NCBI GenBank assembly: GCA_001655195.1
Contig: LPNY01000209.1
Location: 92,772 to 149,639 of the forward strand
Length of the DNA stretch: 56,868 bases
Source: Arcobacter sp. EP1
GTDB taxonomy: Bacteria > Campylobacterota > Campylobacteria > Campylobacterales > Arcobacteraceae
Reading direction: 5' to 3'
The notes below the pieces were generated by a model. That model saw only the letters and a list, made by a program, of their open reading frames with translations. It made no database searches and was not told the origin of the DNA. Each line of letters opens with the position of its first letter. Position 1 is the stretch's first letter. This document shows positions 8,291 to 16,490 of this stretch, piece by piece. Position numbers and translations under genes: made by a program.

Positions 8291-8345
8291 TAGCCTCCTT
8301 TTATATGCATATCTATTAATTATACCAAAAAAAATTTAAATACAA
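8291..8345 (-). promoter_or_regulatory. Promoter and strong RBS of the flaG-fliY-motAB unit
   Basis: On the minus strand TATAAT occupies 8324-8319, preceded by a T-run and by TTGTAT at 8345-8340 with a 15-base spacer. AAGGAGG at about 8301-8295 precedes the flaG ATG. T-rich DNA upstream of a good -10 is the normal housekeeping promoter form in Campylobacterota. No sigma-54 (GG-N10-GC) element is seen. Confidence 0.65.
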
Positions 8346-8382
8346 CAGAATAATTTTATAAAGAAGGCAAAAAGAATAAGTT

Positions 8383-10308
8383 TTATAAAGATTCTAAATA
8401 ATCATCAAATCCAATTAACTCAAAATCAATCAGTGAATCAAAATAAGGTTTTAGAAAATACTGTTTTGCTGAAGAGAGTTTTAAGTCTTGAATTAATTGA
8501 ACACCCGTTAAAAAATCAGCTCCACTATCATTTAAAATAGCTTTAATAAGTGAAATTTGAACAGAGGCTTCATTATATTTTCCAGCTTCTAGTAATCCAG
8601 CAACAATTAAGTACAAGGTATATTTATCTTCTAAGTTATACTTCTCTTGCAGAAACTCTAAAATATCCACAGTAGCTTGGGGGTTCCCCATATGTAAATC
8701 TCTTAAAGCTTTTGTTCGTAAATATGAGGGTGAATGGTCACCTTCAATATTCAAATCAGCTTTAAAAAATAGACCTAAGGATTTTAAGATATCAATATAG
8801 TATTGGGTTACAATTAATGGACCTTCGAGGAAATTATTATTGTAACGAAGTGGAATATTATCTTGAAGTCGTGAGAAATAATCAAAATTTGTCTCACCTT
8901 TTTTTCGTAAAACCATTTTCATTAAATAAACAAAAGGGTCTTTATAGTGTTCTGTTAATAATGGATCATTCTCTTGATTTTCACCTAAATCCATTTTTTG
9001 AAGGTAATTAATCCCTTTATAAAAAACAGTCTCTTTATATTTTGAAGGCTCATCTTTTAATTCAAACTTTTTGTTTAAATAAATTTTATATAAAAGATGA
9101 CCTAAATATTTATAGAGACCATTTTTTGATTTTAAATTAGATTCAATATAATCTCTATCTTTTAAATTAACCCCTAAACGCTCAGCTGCAATTAGTGTCA
9201 TCGCTGAAAACAATTTATTACCAGGATTAAGTTTATAAGCTTTTTCAAAAAACTTTAAGGCATTGTGGTAATCATTAATTTGGGCAAAACAGATAGCAAT
9301 ATTATAGTAAATATAAGACTTGGTATCCTTTAAAAGAAGTTTTTCCAACTCTTTAACCCTTATAATTGGGTCCTTTTTAATAAACCGTAAAAAATTGGCA
9401 TTGTATTCAACCATCTCTTCTAAAGACTCAATACTTTGTTCTTCTTGAAAGATAAATCCTTTTGCAATGTCATAAATTATCTCTTCATTATCAGAGAAAA
9501 CATAAGGAGCAAAATAGAAGAGGTAATCAATTTTTCTATCATGATTAAAACGTGTTACAAAACGGATATATTCTTTTGCAGTATACTTATGTTTATTAAA
9601 AAATATTTTAAGTGGTAACTCTTGATTTGCATTAAAATTGTTCTTCTTAGCATTAATGATATCAAGATGATCTAAAAGTTTATCTATTTGATTCGCTTTT
9701 AAATCACGATAAACCATAAACCAATGAATTTGATCTAGCTTATTGGGATTAATTGTTGTTTCATAGGCCTTTTCTAAATAGACTTCTGCTTGTTGATAAT
9801 CTCTAAGTTTTAAATAAATCAATGCTTTTTTCAAATCCAAAGGGAAATCCATAGAATCCAAAACTTTGAGTGCTTGACGGTACTGTTTTAATACAATCAA
9901 AGTATCTGCGATAAGCCGCTTAGAATGTTCTGATAGTTTTTTATGTTTAGCAGCAATATCAATGATTTTTTCAAGATATTTTTTATTTTTAGTGATTTGG
10001 TAAAGATAATAACAGGCACTCATATAAGAATATGTATTAGTATGTGCAGCTTCTTCATACTCATAGATTCTGTTCAAATAAACACGTGCATTATACATAA
10101 GATCTAATTTATAATAGGCAATTCCAATATTTAAAAAAGAGGGAATTTTCATAATACGAGCAGTACTTTTTAATATCTCAATGGCCAAGGCATATTGCCC
10201 TTTTTCTAAAAGCAAAACTGCCTTATTAAACTCTACTTGCAAAGCAAGGTTACTTTGATTTTTCTTTAACTTATCAAATTTAAAAAGAATTTCTGGTTCT
10301 GATTCCAT
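8383..10308 (-). CDS. TPR-repeat protein of the flagellar locus, probably periplasmic (PflA-like candidate); true start probably at 10401
   Basis: The protein from the ATG at 10308 has 641 residues and consists of TPR-like helix pairs, for example AVLLLEKGQYALAIEILKS near 30-48, a set near 75-215, and IAICFAQINDYHNALKFFEKA near 337-357. That ATG has no ribosome-binding site. The frame stays open for another 31 codons to an ATT at 10401-10399; AGGAG lies 6 bases before it, overlapping the stop of the upstream gene. The added residues look like a signal peptide (KAIKHSCYLILFVILFG, then LYA). In Campylobacter and Helicobacter the TPR-rich periplasmic PflA is a motor scaffold, and this gene could be an analogue; that is inference from fold, export signal and position between hook genes and flaG. 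Confidence 0.7.
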   Translation of the reverse strand: MESEPEILFKFDKLKKNQSNLALQVEFNKAVLLLEKGQYALAIEILKSTARIMKIPSFLNIGIAYYKLDLMYNARVYLNRIYEYEEAAHTNTYSYMSACYYLYQITKNKKYLEKIIDIAAKHKKLSEHSKRLIADTLIVLKQYRQALKVLDSMDFPLDLKKALIYLKLRDYQQAEVYLEKAYETTINPNKLDQIHWFMVYRDLKANQIDKLLDHLDIINAKKNNFNANQELPLKIFFNKHKYTAKEYIRFVTRFNHDRKIDYLFYFAPYVFSDNEEIIYDIAKGFIFQEEQSIESLEEMVEYNANFLRFIKKDPIIRVKELEKLLLKDTKSYIYYNIAICFAQINDYHNALKFFEKAYKLNPGNKLFSAMTLIAAERLGVNLKDRDYIESNLKSKNGLYKYLGHLLYKIYLNKKFELKDEPSKYKETVFYKGINYLQKMDLGENQENDPLLTEHYKDPFVYLMKMVLRKKGETNFDYFSRLQDNIPLRYNNNFLEGPLIVTQYYIDILKSLGLFFKADLNIEGDHSPSYLRTKALRDLHMGNPQATVDILEFLQEKYNLEDKYTLYLIVAGLLEAGKYNEASVQISLIKAILNDSGADFLTGVQLIQDLKLSSAKQYFLKPYFDSLIDFELIGFDDYLESL

Positions 10309-10395
10309 TTGAGAAGGAGTTATGGCATAAAGTTTGTTAAAGTGGTTACCAAATAGTATAACAAATAGTATTAGATAACAACTATGTTTTATCGC

Positions 10396-10413
10396 TTTAA
10401 TATCTCTCTCCTA
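10396..10413 (-). promoter_or_regulatory. RBS and apparent AUU start of the TPR gene
   Basis: Minus-strand reading is TAGGAGAGAGATATTAAA. TAG is the stop of the upstream gene, AGGAG is the ribosome-binding site, and ATT at 10401-10399 is the only plausible initiation codon at correct spacing in the open frame. No ATG, GTG or TTG occurs in that frame between the stop and 10308. Confidence 0.5.
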
Positions 10414-10740
10414 CACCATCGTATTAACTTGTGCATACAACTCTTCAGTACGTTTTTCCAAGATGTCAATTTTATGTTTTAATTCAGTGTTCTCTAATTT
10501 TGCAGCTTGTAAATCATTACGTGCTACATGTAAGTTGTCTTGGTTAGTTTTTAATGTTGCCCCATGAGCTTTGATCTGTTTTTCATACCGTTTTAGTAAT
10601 TCATCATAGTTACTCAGTTCTTCTTGTAAAATATTTTTTTCTTCGTTTACTTTTTTGTAAAGTGATTTATAAACATTTGTACTTGAGAAAAAGTATAGAA
10701 GTAACACTCCTGCTATGATTAAGAGTAAAAAATTCTCCAA
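10411..10740 (-). CDS. Membrane-anchored coiled-coil protein of the flagellar locus, unknown function
   Basis: This 109-residue protein is not one I can name. Residues 3-18 are a hydrophobic N-terminal anchor (FLLLIIAGVLLLYFF) and the rest is a long, heptad-rich helix (ELSNYDELLKRYEKQIKAHG and LKHKIDILEKRTEELYAQV). Such a protein would be an inner-membrane protein with either a periplasmic or cytoplasmic coiled coil. It lies between flgE and the TPR gene, and its stop overlaps the TPR gene's ribosome-binding site, so the two are probably translated together and may act together, for instance as motor accessory parts. Confidence 0.6.
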   Translation of the reverse strand: MENFLLLIIAGVLLLYFFSSTNVYKSLYKKVNEEKNILQEELSNYDELLKRYEKQIKAHGATLKTNQDNLHVARNDLQAAKLENTELKHKIDILEKRTEELYAQVNTMV

Positions 10741-10763
10741 TGGTTATCCTATATTGTAGTTTT

Positions 10764-10796
10764 TAGTAAATAGTGGAAAAATTCCACTATTTACTA
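10764..10796 (-). other. 15-bp perfect stem-loop after the flgE hook gene
   Basis: TAGTAAATAGTGGAA at 10764-10778 and its exact reverse complement at 10782-10796 are separated by 3 bases. No T-run follows on the minus strand, so this is not a typical terminator. Its place just after flgE suggests a barrier that protects the 3' end of the hook mRNA or lowers read-through. Confidence 0.6.
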
Positions 10797-10805
10797 TTAT
10801 ACTCA

Positions 10806-13172
10806 TTATCGTTTTAAATTAATCAATGTATTTAATAATTGATCCGACGTTGTAATTGATTTAGCATTTGCTTCAAAGGCTCTTTGGAATACCATTAGGT
10901 TAACTAAACTCTCAGATAAATCAGCTGTCGAAAGCTCTAACGTACTTCCTTCAATATTCGCTGTTCTTTCATTGTTAGTATTATAAATTGGTTCACCGGA
11001 ACTTGTTGTTTTCGCCATTAAGTTATCACCATAAGGATTTAATCCTCTAGTATTATTAAATAAGGCAATAGAAACTTGTCCAATAGCAAACTCAGCACCA
11101 TCTTGTTTCATGGTAATAAGTCCACTGTTACTAACACTAAACTCTCCAAAAGCACTATCTGAAATACCTAAAGTGTCTAATCGTAGTTGAAGACTTCCTT
11201 GAGATGCCACTTGATCAATTTTATTTACAAGTTCAATAAACTCAGCACCTGCACCTTTTCGTCCAGAGTGATCAGCATTTTTTTCAATGATTTCACTGGT
11301 TGCAAATTCTTTTAATTGAAAGTCTAATGCAGCACTTGCTGTATCATTTGTAATAACTAAATCACCATTACTATCAACGGATGCAGTAATACCTGTACTT
11401 AAACTAATTGCCGTTGCTAAAGCAGTTAAATTTGCTGGGTTACCAGGAACTGTTACAGTTCCAGTATTACCCGAGTTATCATTATAATAGAATGAGTATG
11501 ATTTAGTTGAACCATCTGGAGTTGGCTGAAATGATGCATGGTCAAAAGTCAATGTATTTTCAGAAGAAGAGTTTGTTCCTGTTGTTCCAGAAAATGCTTT
11601 ATTTGTTGCGGTTAATGTTGTATTAAACTCAACATCATAGTTAGCATCATTAGTACCTATAACTAAATGACCATTCAAATTTTCTGCTTTAAAGTAATTA
11701 TTAAATAGTTGTGCTTGAGTTGTATTTGGAGTTGGGGCACCACCAGCTTTTAATCCAGCAATAATCTCATCAACAGTATCCATTCCATCTAAAGTAATAG
11801 GTCCAATATCTACATTTTGTTTTGTATCTTTATCATAAATTGTAAATGCTGCAGTATATGCTTCTCCACCTAATGTTCCAGAAGTAGCGTTTCCTAAATC
11901 TAAATCAGTCGTTGTAAACACATCTCTTTGGTTACCTGTTACTGCCATAGAAAGTGCATCTCTTGAACTTTGTAATGCACCTAAACCACTTCCTTTAACT
12001 GCAGTGGTAGCACTTGCCGTTGTATTAATTTGTCCTTGAACAGTTACTGTTCCAGAAACTTCTGCAACTTCAGTTACAGTAAATGATTCTCCTGGAATTA
12101 AACTTTTAATTTGAATCATTCCTGAAAGTGCATTTAATGTAGCCCCTGAAGCATCACCTGTTACTTCAGTAAATGAGTCACTTGCTTCAAAGGTGCCATC
12201 AGAAGATCCAGAACCTCCTTCATCAGTTACCGTATGAGCAACAATTCCTGGAATCTCAGACAATTGGTTTGCTAAGGCTTTATATGTAGCAATCTTACTT
12301 GCCGCTAAGTTATCTTCTGTCTGTTCTGCAGTTGAAGATGAAGGTAAGTTACCATCACCATCAGCATCTGTTGAGGCAACAACTGATACAAATGATTGTG
12401 TATATTTATTACCGTTGATGTATACATAAATTTGATCACCCTCTTTTTTAAGATCAGTTCCTTCAAATTTAATTTGTGAAATTTGTGCCGTAGAGGAAGC
12501 AGAAGTTCCCTCTGGTTCATCTTGATACTTTTGTAACCATGTACTGTAATTTGAAACAAGTTCTTCAACATCAGCAATTTTTGCAGATTTTGATTTCATC
12601 CCCGCACCGTCATAAATAAGTGACGTATCAGCCCCTGCACTAGTTGCATAATCTGTTGTTTTTGCAGTAATTGTTTCAACATAACTTGAATGACTTACAA
12701 CTTTTGATGCAACTAATTTTGTATAATCAGTTGTAAAAACATTAATATTTGGGTTTGTACTTAATACATCTTCGCTAGGGTCAATTGTAGACATACCCCA
12801 ACCTTGCACTTTGTTTCCTGCAGCATCTTGTAGCGTTCCATCATCCCCCATTCTAAAGTTCCCTGCACGAGTAAAGAATGTTTCAGCAGTACCACTGGCT
12901 CTCTCATTTTTTACAGAGAAAAATCCATCTCCTGAAATTGCCATATCATATGCAACTCCTGTAAGTTTTAAGTTACCTTGAACAAAAAGCTTTTCTGCAT
13001 CTAAAACTTTCGTTCCCTTACCAATTTTATCTTGATAAAGTTGATCTGCAAATGAGATCCGTGATGCTTTATAACCAATAGTATTTACGTTTGCGATATT
13101 ATGAGACTCATTGTCCAGTGCGGTTTGTTGACCTGCAAGACCTGAAATCCCTGTCCATAATGCTCCAATCAT
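10806..13172 (-). CDS. flgE: Flagellar hook protein FlgE
   Basis: Major hook subunit, 788 residues, in the size range of the large Campylobacterota hook proteins. The N-terminus has the axial signature (GISGLAGQQTALDNESHNIA, then NVNTIGYKASRISF), the FlgE/F/G core appears as GDGFFSVKN near 83-91 followed by RAGNF, and the C-terminus ends with the expected helix (LSESLVNLMVFQRAFEANAK, then TLINLKR). The middle 200-640 is Thr/Ser/Ala/Gly-rich and forms the variable surface domains. A smaller hook-like gene precedes it, and long hairpins lie on both sides. Confidence 0.93.
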   Translation of the reverse strand: MIGALWTGISGLAGQQTALDNESHNIANVNTIGYKASRISFADQLYQDKIGKGTKVLDAEKLFVQGNLKLTGVAYDMAISGDGFFSVKNERASGTAETFFTRAGNFRMGDDGTLQDAAGNKVQGWGMSTIDPSEDVLSTNPNINVFTTDYTKLVASKVVSHSSYVETITAKTTDYATSAGADTSLIYDGAGMKSKSAKIADVEELVSNYSTWLQKYQDEPEGTSASSTAQISQIKFEGTDLKKEGDQIYVYINGNKYTQSFVSVVASTDADGDGNLPSSSTAEQTEDNLAASKIATYKALANQLSEIPGIVAHTVTDEGGSGSSDGTFEASDSFTEVTGDASGATLNALSGMIQIKSLIPGESFTVTEVAEVSGTVTVQGQINTTASATTAVKGSGLGALQSSRDALSMAVTGNQRDVFTTTDLDLGNATSGTLGGEAYTAAFTIYDKDTKQNVDIGPITLDGMDTVDEIIAGLKAGGAPTPNTTQAQLFNNYFKAENLNGHLVIGTNDANYDVEFNTTLTATNKAFSGTTGTNSSSENTLTFDHASFQPTPDGSTKSYSFYYNDNSGNTGTVTVPGNPANLTALATAISLSTGITASVDSNGDLVITNDTASAALDFQLKEFATSEIIEKNADHSGRKGAGAEFIELVNKIDQVASQGSLQLRLDTLGISDSAFGEFSVSNSGLITMKQDGAEFAIGQVSIALFNNTRGLNPYGDNLMAKTTSSGEPIYNTNNERTANIEGSTLELSTADLSESLVNLMVFQRAFEANAKSITTSDQLLNTLINLKR

Positions 13173-13193
13173 AACTTATCCTTTATGAATAAT

Positions 13194-13220
13194 CTTATAA
13201 ACTTAATGTTCATATATCAA
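13194..13220 (-). promoter_or_regulatory. Possible promoter of flgE
   Basis: On the minus strand TTGATA (13220-13215) and TATAAG (13199-13194) are separated by 15 bases in the 96-base gap before flgE. The match is modest; flgE may also be transcribed from further upstream. Confidence 0.35.
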
Positions 13221-13254
13221 TACTAAAAAAGTACTGAGATAAAAACACCTATGT

Positions 13255-13296
13255 AAACATTGCAACAGCTATTTTTTTAGCTGTATTGCAATGTTT
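13255..13296 (-). other. Long stem-loop spanning the stop codon of the second hook gene
   Basis: AAACATTGCAACAGCTA and TAGCTGTATTGCAATGTTT form two long arms (one extra base in the right arm) around a T-run. The structure covers the last codons and stop of the 486-residue hook-like gene. Poor T-tract afterwards on the minus strand argues for attenuation or mRNA protection rather than full termination. Confidence 0.6.
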
Positions 13297-14729
13297 AAAA
13301 ATGAGTCTGAAGCAGTAATTGATTTTGCACTAGCTTCAAATGCCCGTTGATAAACCATTAAATCAGTCAATCCAATACTCAAATCAGAATTACTTAGTTC
13401 CAGTGCTGTACCTTCAATTTTATTTAAATTTCCAGCAAATACAGCAACTCCAGATTCTTCATTTGCTTTATAGGTATTACTTCCATTAGCTTCTAAACCT
13501 TCAAGGTTATTAAATATTGCTGTAGAAATTTTACCCATAGCATATTTATTTTCTCCTTGTTTCATATATAAAACACCATTATTTGATTCAAAATCCCCAA
13601 ACCCTTCAGACGACAGTCCTGCGCTATCAAGTTTAAGTTGGATATTTGATGTTGTCAGACTAGCTTGAGTTGATAAGTCAATCACATTTGTTAAGTCCAT
13701 AAACTCTGCTCCTGCAGCTTCTACTGCTGTTTTAAGAGCATCTCTTGAACTTTCCACCATTGCCATTCCAGCACCAACACTTGCAGTTGATGTATTGACT
13801 TGTGTAGGAGCATTGCTATTTAGTTTAGCATTGGTGATTTTTAACTCTTGTCCTGGAATTAATGCACTAATTGTGATCATTCCAGAAGTATCTGCTGTTC
13901 CAACAACACCTTGCATACTAGAAATTTGATCAGCAAGCTTATTCATTGTTGTTTGAACATCAGTATCAAAATATTGGCGAATTGATTGGTCATTTATCGT
14001 TACCTCTAAAACATCGTTGCTATCTGTTAGGTCTGTTAAATAACTTGAGAAACCTAATTGTGTTACTTGTGATGTAGATGCCGTTGATGTTGCTGTTGGA
14101 TCTGAAGCATAAAGAGATAGTTTATTACGATAATCAATTTTTAATGCTTCCACATCAGAAATTAAATCCGACGCTGATTTCAATCCAGAACCACTTACCC
14201 CTGAGGCAACTGCCGTTTCTGTATAATTGGTTGCTTTTGCATTAATTGAAGTTACTCCAGCATCAGTTGTAATGGTTTGAGAAGCTAAAAACTCTTTAAA
14301 GTTATTATCAAACATCGTTTTTGTTGTATCTGTTGAAATAGCTGTAGGTGCAGTAGTAGCAATCCCTTGTACATACATACCATTTGCCATTACAAGTTCA
14401 CCATTGGTACCCATTCTAAAATTTCCTGCACGGGAATAAAGAGTTTCAGTTGGATTTGCAGGATCTTGAACAATAAAAAATCCTTTTCCGTCAATTGCAA
14501 AATCGTAGGCATTGCCTGTCATTTTAAGATTTCCTTGATCAAAATCTTTTTGCACAATTTGTGTTGACGCACCTTTTCCAAAACTTGATTGATACATCAT
14601 ATCTTGAAAAGAGATCTGATCACTTTTATGTCCAACCGTATTAACATTTGAGATATTATTTGACTGAACAGTTAAGCCTTTCTGGTTTGAATTAATACCA
14701 GAGATTCCGTTCCATAATCCACTAATCAT
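13269..14729 (-). CDS. Second, shorter FlgE-like hook protein
   Basis: A 486-residue axial protein closely related to the neighbouring FlgE at both ends: GISGINSNQKGLTVQSNNIS then NVNTVGHKSDQISFQDMMYQ at the start, GKGFFIVQD in the core, RAGNFRMGTNG, and the C-terminal LSIGLTDLMVYQRAFEASAK ending in LKK. It lacks about 300 residues of the middle domains of the 788-residue protein. It could be an alternative or minor hook subunit, or a hook-rod adaptor like FlgE2 reported in other Campylobacterota. It follows flgD by 10 bases. Confidence 0.8.
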   Translation of the reverse strand: MISGLWNGISGINSNQKGLTVQSNNISNVNTVGHKSDQISFQDMMYQSSFGKGASTQIVQKDFDQGNLKMTGNAYDFAIDGKGFFIVQDPANPTETLYSRAGNFRMGTNGELVMANGMYVQGIATTAPTAISTDTTKTMFDNNFKEFLASQTITTDAGVTSINAKATNYTETAVASGVSGSGLKSASDLISDVEALKIDYRNKLSLYASDPTATSTASTSQVTQLGFSSYLTDLTDSNDVLEVTINDQSIRQYFDTDVQTTMNKLADQISSMQGVVGTADTSGMITISALIPGQELKITNAKLNSNAPTQVNTSTASVGAGMAMVESSRDALKTAVEAAGAEFMDLTNVIDLSTQASLTTSNIQLKLDSAGLSSEGFGDFESNNGVLYMKQGENKYAMGKISTAIFNNLEGLEANGSNTYKANEESGVAVFAGNLNKIEGTALELSNSDLSIGLTDLMVYQRAFEASAKSITASDSFLNIAIQLKK

Positions 14730-14738
14730 GTTAGCTCC

Positions 14739-15401
14739 TTAGAATATCTTCGTAATATTTGAAAAAGGAATATCACTTAATTGATCCGAATAAACAGGCA
14801 TAGAACCACCTGCTAATAAATACCCTGAATCTGCTATTGGGTCGTTATTTTCATCTAAAATAATTGGTTTTCCTTCACTTAAAGCAATTTGTCCTGGATT
14901 TGTTAACGTTACTTTTTTTCCAGTTGGATTACCATTTTCATCTAGAATTTCACCTGCTACATTATAATTAACAAGCTTATCATCGGCATCTTTTAACTGT
15001 TGTTCTAAATAAAGAATTTCTTGTCCTTTAACTGTCACGGTCCCATTTTCATTGATGACAGAACGAACAGTATAAGCTTTGTTGATTCCTTGTTGATTAA
15101 TGTTTCCATCTTCAATATTTTTTCCAATCACATTTGCAGCATTTGAAAGGGCTGATTGAGAGTAAGATGTTGTTAAAGCTTCCATCGATTTCACTAAGGA
15201 AAGGTTGGTCTCAATATTTGACATTTGCATTTGAGAATCTAACATTCTTTGCGAATCCATAGGTTTTGTTGGATCTTGCATTTTCAACTCTTCCAGCATC
15301 AACTTTAAGAAATCATCATTATCTAATTTATCATTACTGATTGCCGCTGTATATGAATTTCCATCTATACCTGTTTTTGAATTTACTTGTACTTCTGCCA
15401 T
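14739..15401 (-). CDS. flgD: Hook-capping protein FlgD
   Basis: Scaffold required for hook polymerisation, discarded when the hook is complete. The 220-residue protein has the conserved N-terminal block DDFLKLMLEELKMQDPTKPM near 29-48 and DSQMQMSNIETNLSLVKSME just after, which are diagnostic. The remainder has FLN-like sequence with a GGSMPVYSD turn near the end. It lies between fliN and the two hook genes, which is the logical order for a hook-building unit. Confidence 0.93.
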   Translation of the reverse strand: MAEVQVNSKTGIDGNSYTAAISNDKLDNDDFLKLMLEELKMQDPTKPMDSQRMLDSQMQMSNIETNLSLVKSMEALTTSYSQSALSNAANVIGKNIEDGNINQQGINKAYTVRSVINENGTVTVKGQEILYLEQQLKDADDKLVNYNVAGEILDENGNPTGKKVTLTNPGQIALSEGKPIILDENNDPIADSGYLLAGGSMPVYSDQLSDIPFSNITKIF

Positions 15402-15410
15402 AACTTACTC

Positions 15411-15695
15411 CTATAATCTCTCTTCAAAGAAATATCGAACAACATTGTCTGAATCCATAGCATCTTGAACACGAACTGCTAATCGTTCATCCATTACGAT
15501 AATATCGCCTGTCCCAACAATTCTTTGGTTTACATATATATCTCCACCTGAACCTGCAGCTTTATCCAGTGAGAGGATATCGCCCTCTCCTAAATCTAAA
15601 AACTCTTTGACTGTAATATTAGCACTACCTAACATCACATCAACTACAATTTCAGTGTCGACTAATAAATCATAATCTCTATCACTTATTTCCAT
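15411..15695 (-). CDS. fliN: Flagellar motor switch protein FliN
   Basis: Lower C-ring component and export-ATPase docking site. The 94-residue protein is a single SpoA domain: LLVDTEIVVDVMLGSANITV at the start, LGEGDILSLDKAAG and DIYVNQRIVGTGDIIVMDER in the middle and end, matching FliN. It is the first gene of the unit fliN-flgD-hook genes and has its own promoter in the 129-base gap after fliH. A second SpoA protein, FliY, is encoded at 7,061-7,960. Confidence 0.9.
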   Translation of the reverse strand: MEISDRDYDLLVDTEIVVDVMLGSANITVKEFLDLGEGDILSLDKAAGSGGDIYVNQRIVGTGDIIVMDERLAVRVQDAMDSDNVVRYFFEERL

Positions 15696-15722
15696 AACGT
15701 TTCTTTTCTTTTAAATTATTAG

Positions 15723-15765
15723 ATTATAACATAAAGCATAAGGCATGTTTAGAGGCAAATTGCCT
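15723..15765 (-). promoter_or_regulatory. Promoter of the fliN-flgD-flgE unit with adjacent small palindrome
   Basis: On the minus strand an extended -10, TGTTATAAT, has its TATAAT at 15728-15723, 28 bases before the fliN ATG. No clear -35 is present. About 25 bases upstream lies AGGCAAATTGCCT (15753-15765), a 13-base palindrome in AT-rich DNA that could be a regulator site or a weak hairpin. Confidence 0.55.
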
Positions 15766-15824
15766 ATTTGAGGTAAATTTAAGAATTCAGGTTTTTGGCT
15801 TATCTAATTTTAAGAATTGTATGA

Positions 15825-16490
15825 TTATAAAACAGAATCAAGTGATTCAAGCATTGAAGAGACTTTTGCTTCTACATTTCCATCAAAGTTTCCAAGGTCA
15901 CTTGCGATGACAACACCACCTGCTGTAACATTTGAATCTTCCATCAGATCAATAAAAGGCTCAAGATTTAAATCATCTTTTAGAATTTGATAGTCTTTAG
16001 GATTTAAATGTATTTTAACCTTTGAAGCTGTTTTGATTTTTGCTAATATTGTAGTTATTGTCTCTTTTGCAATTTGAGCAGAGTTTGCTGAAATTTCAAT
16101 ACCTATAATTTTTTGGGCAATATTCATAGAAGTTTTTAGAATCTTTGACTCCATTTGAAATGTTGCTTGTTCAAAAAAAGAGGCATAATGTTTTAAATCT
16201 TTAATAGCCTCAACAACTTGTTTATCAATATCACGCCCTGTTATACCATCATTTTCAATATTAGTAACTTGTGATTGTATGTTTGACACAGCTTGTGCTA
16301 AATTTCTAACTTCAATTAACAAGGGATCGCTGTTTCCATTGATCTCTCTCTCATCTAAAGTAGCAACTTGTTGCATTTGTTGATTTTGATTAGGAGCACT
16401 GTTATTAATAAATGTACCTAACTCATAATTTTGAGTATTATCATCTGATTTAATTACTTTAGCATTTGAGTAGACATTATTTTTTTGCAT
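15825..16490 (-). CDS. fliH: Flagellar assembly protein FliH
   Basis: FliH binds and regulates the export ATPase FliI and links it to FliN. The 221-residue protein has a Gln/Asn-rich N-terminus, a helical stalk (residues 65-115) and a V-ATPase-E-like C-terminal domain with VKIHLNPKDYQILKDDL near 156-172 and GGVVIASDLGNFDGNVEAK near 191-209, typical of FliH. Its start shares bases with the stop of fliG (TAATG). fliI is not in the window. Confidence 0.9.
   Translation of the reverse strand: MQKNNVYSNAKVIKSDDNTQNYELGTFINNSAPNQNQQMQQVATLDEREINGNSDPLLIEVRNLAQAVSNIQSQVTNIENDGITGRDIDKQVVEAIKDLKHYASFFEQATFQMESKILKTSMNIAQKIIGIEISANSAQIAKETITTILAKIKTASKVKIHLNPKDYQILKDDLNLEPFIDLMEDSNVTAGGVVIASDLGNFDGNVEAKVSSMLESLDSVL

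Noticed and set aside
13255-13296. Transcription terminator between the two hook genes
   Set aside because: The stem is strong but lacks a U-run directly after it on the transcribed strand, so it was listed as a stem-loop of unknown role.
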